Source: Sinonovacula constricta (taxonomy: Eukaryota > Mollusca > Bivalvia > Cardiida > Solecurtidae). Taken from it: DNA of 64,000 bases. Positions within the stretch are counted from its first letter, which is position 1. Every line of letters begins with the position of its first letter. This document shows positions 23,607-35,145 of this stretch, piece after piece. The position numbers were made by a program, and so were the translations under genes. The DNA is taken from positions 6,066,686-6,130,685 of the forward strand of contig CM017573.1 of assembly GCA_007844125.1 (NCBI GenBank), given 5' to 3'. The notes under the pieces are model-generated. The model made no database searches. It was not told the origin of the DNA and worked only from the letters and a program-made list of their open reading frames with translations.

Positions 23607-24119
23607 TTTTCATGTTGATATTCTTATTTTTCATACATGCAATTGGGTTTTTGTTATGATTGCAAATGCTACAAAATATATTTAGAAGTTAGAAGTTTTT
23701 TTTCTAGTTACATATGTTCAATACGTGCAGACATGCGATTAAAGGAAACAAACAAATAAACAACTTTAGACCAATTCTTAGAACTAACTGAACGACGAAA
23801 ATACTGAAAACTGATTGCAATTAATTTAAAATACTGGTAGCATTTGAAAGTTACTAGCAGCACTTTCTCGGGAAAGTAATAGCTGTTCTACTCCGGCAAA
23901 AACACGTCACGACAGGTGTAGGCTAATAATCCATGCAGCGGAAGGCTGGGAGCAGACGTGGTTCTTTAACCGCCCTGGGGGCCTCTACATTGGCCTGATT
24001 TTCTGCCAGGGTTGACTCTCTTAGCCCTTAGGTTCTAACAAAAACCGTCCCGCAAGGCAGCGGAAGACTTTGAAGAGTAGGGGCGTCAATTTTCCCAAAC
24101 TTATATCACTTACCAGCAT
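23607..24119. other. Nothing recognised
   Basis: A GC-richer patch at 23930-24070 (GCAGCGGAAGGCTGGGAGCA onward) may be part of a repeat not otherwise represented here. Confidence 0.4.
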
Positions 24120-24825
24120 ATACCAGCATAACACAATGCATAAAACGGCGACAACAAAGTGATCAGGAAATGTCATATACACTACACATACTTAATGACG
24201 TCACACTGCGATAATGACGTCACACTACGATAACCAACTGGTGTTACCAAAAATAACGCATTCATGAGTGTTACCTCAAACACGCGCGGTAGGTTTTGTG
24301 ATAAATATCGCATTTCTATTGTATTGCAGTTTTACCTATACCTAACAATGCGCGACATTATTGACAAAATTGCAAGTAATTATCAACTGGCATGCATTTG
24401 AAAATTCAATGTATGTCAAAGCTGACCCCTGACATATCAGGGGCGTGGTTAAATTTGAGTCTGTTTACCAATCACAGGGTCGTAGCTAGGCATAATATGA
24501 TATGTACGCACAGGCGCTAGGGGTTCAGGATATATGCTCCCAGCGGAAAATTGTGTAATTCTAGATCGTGCGTGGTAGCTTTAAGGGTGTTCGGTATCGA
24601 CATATAACTAGATTTTAAGTTTAATCTTATTTTACATAGATTTAAATATTGATTTGTTCAAATCATGATATACTTCTTTAATTTCTAAATAGAAAATAAT
24701 TAAAGCGCCTATCTAGTTATGACAATTTATATAAAAATAATTCTTGCAGATTTAATATTTTTTTTATATTTTCATTCTTTGGGAACAATGTGTACGCAGT
24801 TGCGTAATTTGCGTACGGGGTGGTC
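24120..24825. repeat. Interspersed repeat H, long copy
   Basis: Shares GCATAAAACGGCGACAACAA, AATGACGTCACAC, AAAATAACGCAT and TTTCATTCTTTGGGAACA with 50775-51010, where about 450 bp of the middle are absent. It contains two TGACGTCA palindromes and, near 24423, CCCCTGACATATCAGGGG followed by CGTGGTTAA, which echoes the 47-bp repeat at 59308. Non-coding. Confidence 0.7.
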
Positions 24826-24829
24826 TCTG

Positions 24830-25060
24830 CTAAAAATAGATATCGACGTTAGAGCAGATTAACTGGGTGACTATTGAAAAGTAAGTGGTCACGTGATTTT
24901 CTAAGTCTAAAAATAGTTATCTTTGCAGCGTGGCTCGGATAGGAAACACCTTTTTGCAGTTAAGAGTGGGGATTTATCACTGAATGTTCAAACAGATTTT
25001 TTGCATAAATAAACAGCATTTTCAAGTATCAATGCCTTACTTGGTTAGTTAAGAAAAATA
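24830..25060 (+). mobile_element. TTAA-MITE fragment
   Basis: From GCTAAAAATAGATATCGACG through GCAGCGTGGCTCGGATAGGA; both ends are missing. Confidence 0.75.
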
Positions 25061-25142
25061 TATATAAAGGTGGTATCCGATAGTCTTGACGAAAATTCGT
25101 TTTTTTTTTAAACAGTTAAATCAGTTATGGCTACTTAAGAAG

Positions 25143-25723
25143 CAATCTCCCATGCAGAGTTGTCGCTCGTCCCTCTCTCAGACACCTCTGCAATGGGCTC
25201 ACGTCAAGATTTTTGACGGAAATTTTAAAGTGTTATTTTAAGAATATTTTCAAATTAAAATAATACTTCTACATAAAATAAATAAACATCTACTAAAAAG
25301 ACATATATTGAACTAAATAACTAAAGATATTTAATTAATTCAAGCGCACTATTTTTGGAAGAATAACATAATGATATTAATGCGCATTTGTAAATAAACA
25401 TGGACGTGATCCACGAGGCAGTTAAGAAATACGACAAGAACTTGGTTTTAAAAGATAAACAGAGGGAGGCATTGACCTACGTTGTAAAGAGCAAATGTGA
25501 TCTTGTCGTTAGCCTTCCCGTTGGGTATGGTAAAAGTGTTATTTTCCATCTTTTACCCTTCTTGAGTTCTTGTTTCTACAAATAAAACAAACAACTTCCC
25601 GTTTCACCGGTGTCACCATCTTTAATATCATGTGACTTTTTGAAAGTCACGTGGATCGAAAGTAGTCCCGACATTAAGTGAGCCAATAATAGAGGTGAAT
25701 GTATGAGCCGATGGTAGAGAGTG
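25143..25723 (+). mobile_element. RQ-B element, copy 1, with perfect 9-bp target duplication
   Basis: Starts CAATCTCCCATGCAGAG and ends CGATGGTAGAGAGTG. The two ends are only short inverted matches (CAATCTC and, read inward from the right, CACTCTC). CTTAAGAAG flanks it at 25134-25142 and 25724-25732. It sits inside a TTAA-MITE, so its borders are certain. It carries the start of a RecQ-like helicase frame (25400-25585). Nine-base duplications are usual for Mutator-like transposons, but no transposase is present to confirm a class. Confidence 0.92.
25400..25585 (+). pseudogene. RecQ-like helicase, N-terminal fragment (61 codons)
   Basis: The frame opens with MDVIHEAVKKYDKN. A Q-motif-like segment follows at residues 16-25 (VLKDKQREAL), then the Walker A region LPVGYGKSVIFHLLPF (residues 39-54). 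In RecQ-family superfamily 2 helicases these bind the adenine and phosphates of ATP. After residue 54 the match to helicases ends and the frame closes with LSSCFYK and a stop. A full helicase is several hundred residues, so this cannot unwind DNA. The upstream 250 bp are RQ-B 5' sequence, so the ATG lies where a first exon of an autonomous element would be expected. The first 54 residues differ from the copy at 41320 only at residue 6. Confidence 0.8.
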
Positions 25724-26150
25724 CTTAAGAAGATGACGTAAAATGCTGTTTATTGATGTCTTTCATCTAAATACAAAGTGAAACACAATTCGCCGCTCGT
25801 CATTACAAACATGTATTTCATATCTGAGCCACGTTGCACAGTTACCTATTTTTAAACAACGAAAACCACGCGACATCTTTCTTTTATGATCAAGTGACGT
25901 CATCATCCGGGAAATCAGCTCTGACGTCAATATCTATTTTTAGCAGCGATCCCCAACTTTTCTTTTTATAGATGTGGAAAGAATGAGCATTTCAAGAGAT
26001 TTTCTTTTCGTTTGTTCTATCCAACAGTTTAATTAATGTTCAAAATCATTTACACTTAAACTAAAACTTGAGTTTATGCAGAAATTATGCCAAAATTCTC
26101 CAAAACAGGTATAAGATATTTTCACATGTATTTGATAATACCAACCATTA

Positions 26151-27098
26151 AAGTGTCTTGTCCACGGTTTTACGAAACAATATGGGACAAAGTGTTACAC
26201 GACCCGCTTGATGTGTATTTTTTTTTTAGTCACTATCGAGCAAAAAAAAAAAGGTTTATTTTTTGATGCACACTTATGATTTTTTTATAACCAAACGCGC
26301 AGTGCAGAGATATACTTTTTTCTTGAGCTATAAATAGCACATAATAAGTCAAAAGGCGTTACGACGCTTATGATTATGTCCACTTAAAGCGAATATAACC
26401 GTTGCAAAGACAACATGGTCTCATCTGGTAAATATTAGGAACTATTTTCTTTAGTTTTATCATTTTTTTAAACAAAATTATGCGTTTTAGAACAAAAAAA
26501 GTTCAAAATAAATAAATTACACAACATCAGTATAAGTGTGGCCAAGTTGCTTTAAATTTTAGGAGGACTAAATCGCGTGAAGCGAATCAGACAGCAGTTA
26601 AATTGAATTATCTTAATGTAGGTGTACACGCCTTGTTGTTTAGTATAGATATAAAATGACATTAAAATCGGCCTTTTTTATGTTGTAGCAACACCGCCAT
26701 TAAGGATGTAATGTGTTTGATACAGAAAGAGGATTTGTTGTGGTTTTAATTTTAACCGCCGCAACACGGTTAGTGAGGAAATGCCATTAAAGGAAGTGAC
26801 TCCCGATTGATAAAATTGTCAGAATTAAAGAAAATTGAACAGAATGCTTGTATAACTCTCACTGTACATGAAGTCCAGTAAAGATAAATATTGTTTTTTT
26901 ACTGACCCAAACCCGATTTTATTATGCAAACTCAGAACTATTTACTACGCGGAAGCACACAAATAACTTAAATTGTCTAATTGGCTAAATGGCAGAAAAA
27001 TAATGACGTCACAGTATTTAGAATGTAATATCAGTCGCAGCACCCCGGCGGTTTTACTTTCAGAAATAGACCCCGGATGTAATGTATGGGGGAAGCAA
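26151..27098. other. AT-rich, nothing recognised
   Basis: No repeat match; contains a TGACGTCA near 27004. Confidence 0.5.
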
Positions 27099-27845
27099 CC
27101 CCGGCAAGCTGGCGACCAATCACAAATATGTTGATAAACAAACTGTTGCAAGATGGCGACCAATCACAAATATGTTGATATACAAACTGTTGCAAGATGG
27201 CGACCAATCATAAATATGTTGATAAACAGACTGTTGCAAGATGGCGACCAATCATAAATATGTTGATATACAAACTGTTGCAAGATGGCGACCAATCACA
27301 AATATGTTGATATACAAACTGTTGCAAGATGGCGACCAATCACAAATATGTTGATAAACAGACTGTTGCAAGATGGCGACCAATCATAAATATGTTGATA
27401 TACAAACTGTTGCAAGATGGCGACCAATCATAAATATGTTGATAAAAAACTGTTGCAAGATGGCGACCAATCATGAATATGTTGATAAACAAACTGTTGC
27501 AAGATGGCAACAAATCATAAATATGTTGATAAACAAACTGTTGCAAGATGGCAACAAATCATAAATATGTTGATAAACAAACTGTTGCAAGATGGCAACA
27601 AATCATAAATATGTTGATAAACAAACTGTTGCAAGATGGCAACAAATCATAAATATGTTGATAAACAAACTGTTGCAAGATGGCGACCAATCATAAATAT
27701 GTTGATAAACAAACTGTTGCAAGATGGCGACCAATCACAAATATGTTGATAAACAAACTGTTGCAAGATGGCGACCAATTGTAAATATGCTGATAAACAA
27801 ACTGTTGCAAGATGGCGGCCAATCATAACTATGTTGATAAACATA
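27099..27845. repeat. 44-bp minisatellite, about 17 units
   Basis: Unit of the type CTGTTGCAAGATGGCGACCA followed by ATCATAAATATGTTGATAAACAA, with starts spaced exactly 44 bp (for example 27143 and 27187). Variants GGCGACCAATCACAAAT, GGCGACCAATCATAAAT and GGCAACAAATCATAAAT form runs of like units, as expected from unequal exchange. Short frames on both strands are by-products. Confidence 0.95.
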
Positions 27846-27914
27846 CTGTCGGTACAACAAGTTGTTAAATGGCACATATATAGCATTAAATTGGGGGAAA
27901 ACTATGTAAAACGA

Positions 27915-28215
27915 AAGCACGAAAGAGAAAGACAGAGACAAATAGACAGTCAGAGAAAGAAACAGAGAGAGACACACAGAGAGACAGAGAGAGACACAGA
28001 GAGACAGAGAGAGAGAGAGATAGAGAGAGACTACGAGAGACAGAGGGACAGAGAGAGAGAGGGAGAGAGAGACAGAGACAGAGAAGGAGAGAGACAGAGA
28101 GAGACTAGGGGAGACAATGAGTGACAGAGAAAGTGACAGAGAGAGAGAGAGAGTGAGAGAGAGACAGAGAGACAGAGAGACAGAGAGACAGAGAGACAGA
28201 GAGAGAGAGACAGAG

Positions 28216-28286
<71 letters not shown>

Positions 28287-28315
28287 TAGACAGACAGACA
28301 GACAGAGACAGAGAA
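27915..28315. repeat. (GAGACA)n / (CAGA)n microsatellite
   Basis: Compound GA-rich tract, with (GACA)n and GATA units at 28218-28305. The long Ser/Leu/Cys minus frame that spans it is a by-product. Confidence 0.95.
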
Positions 28316-28329
28316 AAATACTGCAACTA

Positions 28330-28907
28330 TGATCAAGGCACGTAACGAGAATTTCGCTGTAGTCATAAAATGATCTTCGAGGCCTTTTTTCCAAACGTGT
28401 GCGGAAATAACCGAAGACGGTGCGAATGCATTTTTATAGCTAACAGTGATATATAATATAACTAGTTTAGATACCTTTTTTGAAAAGATTAATTCAAATT
28501 ATATTGTCGGTCGGTGAATGTTGGAAAAAAATTAAATAAAATTTACGGCTTTCTCGTTTAAAATCGTATACATGACCTTGGCGATATGAGATTAATGGTA
28601 AAACGTTCCCACGTATCTGATTAAAAGTTTATTGATTTGATTTTAAGAACTCTCGACAGCCGTCTCGACGCAGATTAAAACTTGGACATGTTTATTACGA
28701 TCGTATAATCTAAAGTTAATTCAACAAGATGTGCAGCAAAATAAACTTTTTTCTAAAATTGAAAAGCCATCAATCAATAATGCAAGTAAAAATATCAAAA
28801 GTGCGTAGGATTTTCAGTTCTTTTATGTCAGCAAAGCAACTATAACCGGTTATGTAAATTATCCTCAGAAGTTTGGTCCTGAATGTATTTATTTGTTTGT
28901 TGTTTGT
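28330..28907. other. AT-rich, nothing recognised
   Basis: No repeat match or coding signal. Confidence 0.5.
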
Positions 28908-29065
28908 TTTTTAAATACATGGCAGCGACCAATTATAGCTATTAAACATTAATATAGCAACGTCCAACTATTTTTGGTGGAGGAAGTCCCCAGACAATTG
29001 TCTGGGTAGAACAACCGGCGCACTGCAAGTCAGCGACTCTACCACTACGCCACGAGCGCCTCCTC
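28908..29065 (-). mobile_element. SINE-B with internal deletion
   Basis: Body GCAACGTCCAACTATTTTTGG and AGAACAACCGGCGCACTGCA joins directly to head sequence GCGACTCTACCACTACGCCA CGAGCGCC, so the T-arm is deleted. C-rich simple sequence follows. Confidence 0.75.
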
Positions 29066-29280
29066 CCCCTCCTACCCCCACGCCCCTTACCCCCCCCCCC
29101 AATGATTTTTAAACTGTTGGCGGGGCAATAAACAATACAAATTACAAACACATAAATCGATATACAGCAAAATTTCCATATTCAGCTCATGATGTGATTA
29201 AAAACAATCAACTTTAATACATATACATGTTTGTTTTCAACTAGTTCCCAACACAATGGAAATTTACAGCACCAACCAAG

Positions 29281-29425
29281 GGCGGATCGGAGGGGGGTGG
29301 GGTGGGGGTGGGGGTGGGGAGGTGTATCGTAGATGGTGGGCGGGGCAGATGGGATGTTCTTTGTTTGTGTGCGTAGGTACGTGCGTGCGTGTGGGTGGGT
29401 GTTTGCGTTGGTGTGTATGTGTAAG
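29281..29425. repeat. G-rich and GT-rich simple sequence
   Basis: GGGGTGGGGGTGGGG runs, then GTGCGTGCGTGTGGGTGGGT. Confidence 0.85.
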
Positions 29426-29459
29426 AACTTTTTTTGCGGTAAAAACAGCGACAATGTTT

Positions 29460-29757
29460 GTTGGGTTTATCATCCCACTAACAGTATTTCAGTTATCTGG
29501 AGACGGTGTCCACTTAAAGCAGAAATAGTGCTGCCTTCATTGTGTATAGCATGCCGTAAACACCTGACATGATTCCACACCCAGTCACATTATCCTGACA
29601 CTGGGCTAACCAGTCGTGGAAATACCCTTATATTCGCTTGAGCGTTAGCAGGGAGCTATACGACTACCATTTCCAACGACTTTGGTCTGTCGCGGTCCGG
29701 GATCGAGCCCGAGGCCTCCTGTACCTGGAGCCGACGCTCTACCGATTTTGGTCCGGT
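29460..29757 (-). mobile_element. SINE-C with one module and perfect 14-bp target duplication
   Basis: CAGCGACAATGTTT lies at 29446-29459 and again at 29758-29771, fixing both borders. The 3' module is slightly truncated (starts GTTGGGTTTATC). The head lacks a few bases around TACCGATTTTGGTCCGG. This copy shows that a single module is enough for a complete element. Confidence 0.95.
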
Positions 29758-29771
29758 CAGCGACAATGTTT

Positions 29772-30769
29772 TTCATTTTGTCTAGACCGTCGAAGATGCG
29801 TTCTGGCGTGTAGCCTCGATCTGGATCTGTGGTGATATCATTAATAATGTTTATATTTAATTATTTTTATTTTTTAATATTTTATTAAATTGAATGTATA
29901 AAGTCTAGTCTGCTAATTTGTGTGTGTGTGGGAATACATGCTTTTCCCGGCACATCTCGGACAAAATTGCAATATCACATGCCAAATGAATAACATTTAA
30001 CTTTCATTTACACGCTTTACAAGGCAGACATTTTTTTTTTGTGACAACTGTGTCGATTACAGAACCGATGTCAATATTGGAATATCTGTTGTAGACACAA
30101 ATTAACCAACTTTCGTGTTTTTTTTGTAGAGTAACAAACATTTATTTGGCTGCACTAAGGGTAAAGAAATTGTCGGATACCAACTTTAAATAATTTGGTA
30201 ACTGCGTATTTAAAATCGTATCCTAGTTTAACTTAATAATCGATAAACGCACGTGCATTCAATTCTTTGCAGTGCATAAATTATCGCGCGATCAAGTTGC
30301 AAGGAATACTTTTTAAAATACATTATTATGGGTAAATATGCATTCGTAACAAGAATAATTGATCATTTATATGACTTCATAAATGGCCATCTAGCTTAAA
30401 TAGACTATCAAAAAAATAGGTAAACCTATAGCGCATACTCGAATTAGATCAACAGACAAAGCGTGTTTGATAATGGTAATTTTGCACCACAAAATGCTAC
30501 TCCATTAAACTTCAATGAATTAATTTGATTAATTTATTGACATTGATATATTGGTTAAATGATGACAGATGCCGTTTAAAATGTGTGTTTGGATAAACGC
30601 CTATAAACCGGTGTCAAGGTATTTTTTTCCATTCGAAGAATCAGGTACAAAGTAAAGAAACCACGCATGCGCGAAATTAGGTCATATATTCACGTCTGTC
30701 ATAATATTCATAATTTCAAAAAACCCAAACAAGACTGAATTTAATTATTAAGGCATTAAAGAAGTTAAA
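29772..30769. other. AT-rich; one TTAA-MITE end fragment
   Basis: AAATTGTCGGATACCAACTTTAAA at 30167-30190 is a TTAA-MITE right end. Nothing else recognised. Confidence 0.5.
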
Positions 30770-31274
30770 AGTGTATTGGGTTTATCGTTCCACCAACAGT
30801 ATTTCAGTTATCTGAAGACGATGTCCACTTGAAGCAGATATAGTGCTGCCTTCACTGTGTATAGCATGTTTGTTTATTGGGTTTATCGTCCCGCCAACAG
30901 TATTTCAGTTATCTGGAGACGATGTCCACTTGAAGCAGATATAGTGCTGCCTTCACTGTGTATAGCAAGTTTCTTTATTGGGTTTATTGTCCCATCAACA
31001 GTATTTCAGTTATCTGGAGACGATGTCCACTTGAAGCAGATATAGTGCTGCCTTCACTGTGTATAGCATGCCATGAACACGTTGCATGTTACAACACCCA
31101 GTCACATTATCCTGACACCGGGCCAACCAGTCGTGGAACTACCCTTATATTTGCATGAGCGTTAGCAAGGGAGCTATACCACTACCATTTTTAACGACTT
31201 TGGTATGTCCAGGACCGAACTCGGAGCCTCGCGTACATGGAGCCGACGAACTTCTAGTTGCGTTATTAGGTCCG
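30770..31274 (-). mobile_element. SINE-C with three modules
   Basis: Modules start near 30772, 30870 and 30971, sharing the variant GACGATGTCCACTTGAAGC. The body and a decayed head (GAACTTCTAGTTGCGTTATTAGGTCC as read on +) follow. Confidence 0.9.
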
Positions 31275-31614
31275 TTATGGTATGGATATGATATTTAAGG
31301 CTTATAGAAAATTAACAACGTTTAGGCGAAGAGGAAATTAGATACAGTTACCTGGATTCGGTAAGGTATTGAAGAAAGGCACAATTTAAACGAGCTATAT
31401 CTTTAAGCCATTTTTCTTCTAATTTCATTTTTTTAATTATATGTACCCTCTATTTACCTAGGAATTTACGTGGGTGTTGGATAAAACGATTTATCAATAC
31501 CCAAGCAGAGTTGTCGTTCGTATCTCAGAATAACACCTCCGTTAGGGACTCAGTGACAAGATTTTTGTCTAAAACGAAAAACGATATATAAACCAAAATG
31601 AACTTGATTTTCAA
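31275..31614. other. Unrecognised, with an RQ-B 5' fragment at 31499-31575
   Basis: GCAGAGTTGTCGTTCGTATC, then CTCAGTGACAAGATTTTTG, matches the first 80 bp of RQ-B with divergence, so a third, older RQ-B-type copy existed here. Confidence 0.55.
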
Positions 31615-31625
31615 GGACCATAACC

Positions 31626-31943
31626 CATTCTCTCACCAGAGGGCGTGCTACACAAGTTTCGCTTACACCTCTGTCAACGCCGGGAAAAGTAGTTCTCATA
31701 CACGTGATATTCTATCGTCACCTGTCGCAAAATAGTTCCCCGAAAATTTGGGTTAAAATAGATCTTAAACATTGTTCTAAAAAAAAAAAAATACCCATTT
31801 CCATTTTAAGTAAAATATACAGAGATCAAAATAATCTCACGAGCATTTTATTCATTATTTATATTTTGTACAAGAATCTTGTACACCGGGCGTTGACAGA
31901 GGTGTAAGCGAAACTTGTGTAGTACGCCCTCTGGTGAGAGAAT
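31626..31943 (+). mobile_element. MITE-L copy 2, perfect 11-bp target duplication
   Basis: GGACCATAACC flanks it at 31615-31625 and 31944-31954. The interior is colinear with the copy at 17692. Confidence 0.95.
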
Positions 31944-31954
31944 GGACCATAACC

Positions 31955-32345
31955 ATAATAAAACACTCACCCCAGTCCTCTCTGCGCCGTTTGGTGCTTG
32001 ATGCGATGGCAAGGGATCTCCAGTTGGCTTTGTCTGTTGCTATCCTGGGGGGCTGTTTTGAGGGTCACTCCCCTGGTTTTCAGCTTTTTCTCGACAATCC
32101 TTTGCCAAGTCTCTTTTGGTCGCCCGTGGTTACCCTTCCCATGTGGGGCCCATTGCAGGGCTATCCTTGGCAGGGAGTCATGTGTGGCATGCGACAAACG
32201 TGTCACAGCCATCTCTATCGGTGTATTCTGACTGTCTCTTGAATTGAGTCCATTCATGTTCTTATGAGCAGTTCCTTATTGGAGATGATGTTTGACCAGA
32301 AGATCAATCAAGATTCGTCTCAAGCACTTATTCTGGAACACGTCG
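31955..32345 (-). pseudogene. LINE reverse transcriptase protein, C-terminal fragment
   Basis: Read on the minus strand from about 32345: KLDVFQNKCLRRIL, then after stops ALQWAPHGKGNHGRPKETWQ and RIVEKKLKTRGVTLKTAPQD. This matches the conserved tail after the RT domain of many animal non-LTR retrotransposons (LQxFxNKCLRRI ... RWTPxGKRxRGRPKxTWRR). At least two in-frame stops separate the segments, so it is dead. The RT core and endonuclease are absent. The element is joined to the MITE-L target site on its low-coordinate side. Confidence 0.8.
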
Positions 32346-33110
32346 AGTTTTTGATCAATGGCACTACTACACCTAGCAAAGGGAGTAAAACAAAAATATT
32401 TATATCAAATTTTGTTTCGGTCTGAAAATCTAGGATTACTCCAAGTTTTTTCGCAATAAATATCAAATTATTATTTTGTTTACTTTTTAAGCAAGGTAGA
32501 TAACTACACGAATGATAACTGGAACATATCATATTCATAACAGACAAGTAGGCCTACATACAAAAACTAACTTAATTACATGCTGATTTCATCTAACTTA
32601 ACAATATTAAAATAAGTTATTTTTGTCTCACTTATGCTTCATGAGCTAAGTGTGTAACCGATTTGATTCTTTTATTTTCAAATTCCTAACCGACGTTTTA
32701 TCTGACGTCATACAGAGTCACGTGTCCTTAAATAATCTGAACCTGTTACATAATATAAATGTAATAAACCGACAGTGTAAGATTTACTAATCAAGCGAAT
32801 GAATTAAATAATGTAATGTCATTTAGCAACAAAGGCATCCGTGGATCTTGTACGTAACCCAAATTTTTACACCTTTACACGTCGATACTAAACAGTGCAA
32901 TCATTCGTTTGATAAATGACGTATTTTTTTAAATATTTGAAATCGCTAAGCGCCGATCATGTGACTTCGGGTTCTTCATGCAGGCACTTGTCTGCGTATA
33001 GGCTTCTTTTCTTTCATGTTTCTGGCGCCTTAAAGAGAGAGACCCTTTAAGTGCAGCCGAGGTGGCGTGATAGGGGAGAGCGGGGATAATTGTTACAAGG
33101 GGTAGGTTGT
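32346..33110. other. AT-rich, nothing recognised
   Basis: No repeat match or coding signal. Confidence 0.5.
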
Positions 33111-33114
33111 TAAA

Positions 33115-33960
33115 TACAGGCGACAGCCCAGTAAATAAAAGCAAGAGCCCTCAAAATATAGCTAATGTAAATGTAGGCAAGGCACTGGAAGTGTAGATAA
33201 GAACCCTTAAAATGTAGGCAAGAGCCCTCAAAATGCTGACAAGAGCTCTGGAAATGTAAGCCAGAGACTTTTAAATATAGGCGAGAGCCCTGTAAATATA
33301 AGCGAGAGCCCTGTAAATATAAGCGAGAGCCCTGTAAATATAGGCTAGAGCCATGTAAATATAAGCGAGAGCCCTGTAAATATAGGCGAGAGCCCTGTAA
33401 ATATAAGCGAGAGCCCTGTAAATATAAGCGAGAGCCCTGTAAATATAGGCTAGAGCCATGTAAATATAAGCGAGAGCCCTGTAAATAAAGGCGAGAGCCC
33501 TGTAAATATAAGCGAGAGCCCTGTAAATATAAGCGGGAGCCCTGTAAATATAGGCTAGAGCCATGTAAATATAAGCGAGAGCCCTGTAAATAAAGGCTAG
33601 AGCCATGTAAATATAAGCGAGAGCCCTGTAAATAAAGGCGAGAGCCCTGTAAATATAGGCTAGAGCCCTGAAATATAAGCGAGAGTCCTGTAAAGAAAGG
33701 CGAGAGCCCTGTAAATATAAGCGAGAGTCCTGTAAATAAAGGCGAGAGCCCTGTAAATAAAGGCGAGAGCCATGTAAATAAAGACGAGAGCCCTGTAAAT
33801 AAAGACGAGAGCCCTGTAAACATAAGCGATAGCCCTGTAAATATAGGCGAGAGCCCTGTTAATGTAGCCGAGAGACCTAAAGTAGGCATGAACCCATTTA
33901 AATAGAGGCAACATCCGTTTAAATATTTAGGCCAGAATAAATATAGTCGAGAGCCGTGCA
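33115..33960. repeat. 21-bp minisatellite, about 40 units
   Basis: Units of the form GCGAGAGCCCTGTAAATATA plus A, with variants GGCTAGAGCCATG, AAAGACGAGAG and AAAGGCGAGAG. Units decay at both ends. Because 21 is a multiple of three, all minus frames stay open for long distances, giving a 283-codon frame with LYLQGSR-type heptads and others with ALAYIYR-type heptads. I do not call this a gene: the frame exists in several phases and starts and ends with the repeat. Confidence 0.93.
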
Positions 33961-34064
33961 ACGTAGGTAAGAATCATTTCAATGCAGGCAAGGGCTGTTT
34001 TAATATATGCAAAAGACCTTCCAGTGAGGCACGTGCCTTCTTTGTGTAAACTAGAACCTTTTAA

Positions 34065-34571
34065 AGGTATCCGGCAGTTTGGACCAGTCTTTTTCTCTCT
34101 CAAAAAACAAATTAATTATTGCTGTCCTAAAAATAATCTCGTAAAATGCTGATTATGGATGTCCTACATCTATGTGAAAAGTGCAAAGTGATGATTAACA
34201 CATCACTCGTCACTACGAATAGGTATTTCCTATCAGAGCCACGCGGTACAGTTAGCTATTTTCAAACCAAGAAAACCATGTGACCACTTATGTTTAAGCT
34301 CATTCGCGTCATCCGTTGTGACGTCGATGTCTATTTTTAGCAGGAATCCCAATAGTTCTATATATTTATATGTTTGAAAAAAAATGAACATTTAAGTATT
34401 GATGAACCAGTTTTACCGCACTAAACTTGAGAAACTGCTGAATATCATCAAAGTTTCGACTACGGTATCTTTGTTGTTTGTTTTTTCTGAATAAATTATG
34501 CACAAATACCCTAAACAGAGGTGGGACACTGTTGCTACTATTAGATACTGGCAAACTTTCTATTACCACCT
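34065..34571 (-). mobile_element. TTAA-MITE, complete
   Basis: TTAA at 34061-34064 and TTAC at 34572-34575. The ends read AGGTATCCGGCAGTTTGGACC and GGCAAACTTTCTATTACCACCT. All family landmarks are present. Confidence 0.85.
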
Positions 34572-34575
34572 TTAC

Positions 34576-35145
34576 AAGGTCCGTATCTAGTTTTCAATTA
34601 ACCTACATATATACACAATTATAAAATATGAGCGTTATTTGGGGCGTAGATGTGAGACTTAGATATTTTGTAAACTTTCCTAGCATGCTGGATAATCAAC
34701 GGAGCTAGACTTTTACATTTCCCGAAAGCCTTTGAGGAACAAGGCCTACTAGAGTGCGGGAGTTAAATCTATACTGGTGGATAAAATAGTCCCCCATCTA
34801 CACTCCAGCGGCGACCGCATTGCGTGGCGGATTAATACAGTGGTTAGATAGATTTACATAAAGAGAGTTAAAAAGATGTCAGCAAAAATTTCAATATTCT
34901 ATAGATCCTAAACATCGAAACGAGATTTCAATTACACGTAAATTTGCTTGAAAAATTCATTCATTAAAAGAGACTGAATCCTCGATAGTCCACACCAATC
35001 TCTACGCCAGAGATCAAGTGCCCTTCACATCATCTGTGCCGCCATGAAAATAAAATGACAGGATTGGACGAACGAGATTTAACCGAGATTTTAATACTTT
35101 GAAAGTTAAAAAAAATATTCTAACGTTTAAGCCTATGGAATCCTT
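34576..35145. other. AT-rich, nothing recognised
   Basis: No repeat match or coding signal. Confidence 0.5.

Larger units (their letters stand above)
25074..26150 (-). mobile_element. TTAA-MITE split by RQ-B
   Basis: The left end AGGTGGTATCCGATAGTCTTG lies at 25074. The element is interrupted at 25143-25732 and resumes with TGCTGTTTATTGATGTC, GAGCCACGTTGCACAGTTA and GACGTCAATATCTATTTTTAGCAG, running to about 26150. The interruption is an exact RQ-B insertion. Confidence 0.8.

Noticed and set aside
27099..27845. Possible CRISPR-like array of regular 44-bp repeats
   Set aside because: There are no distinct spacers; the whole unit repeats, and the context is eukaryotic.
27735..28394. 219-codon minus-strand frame rich in Ser, Leu and Cys
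   Set aside because: It is carried by the GAGACA/CAGA microsatellite and runs into the 44-bp minisatellite.
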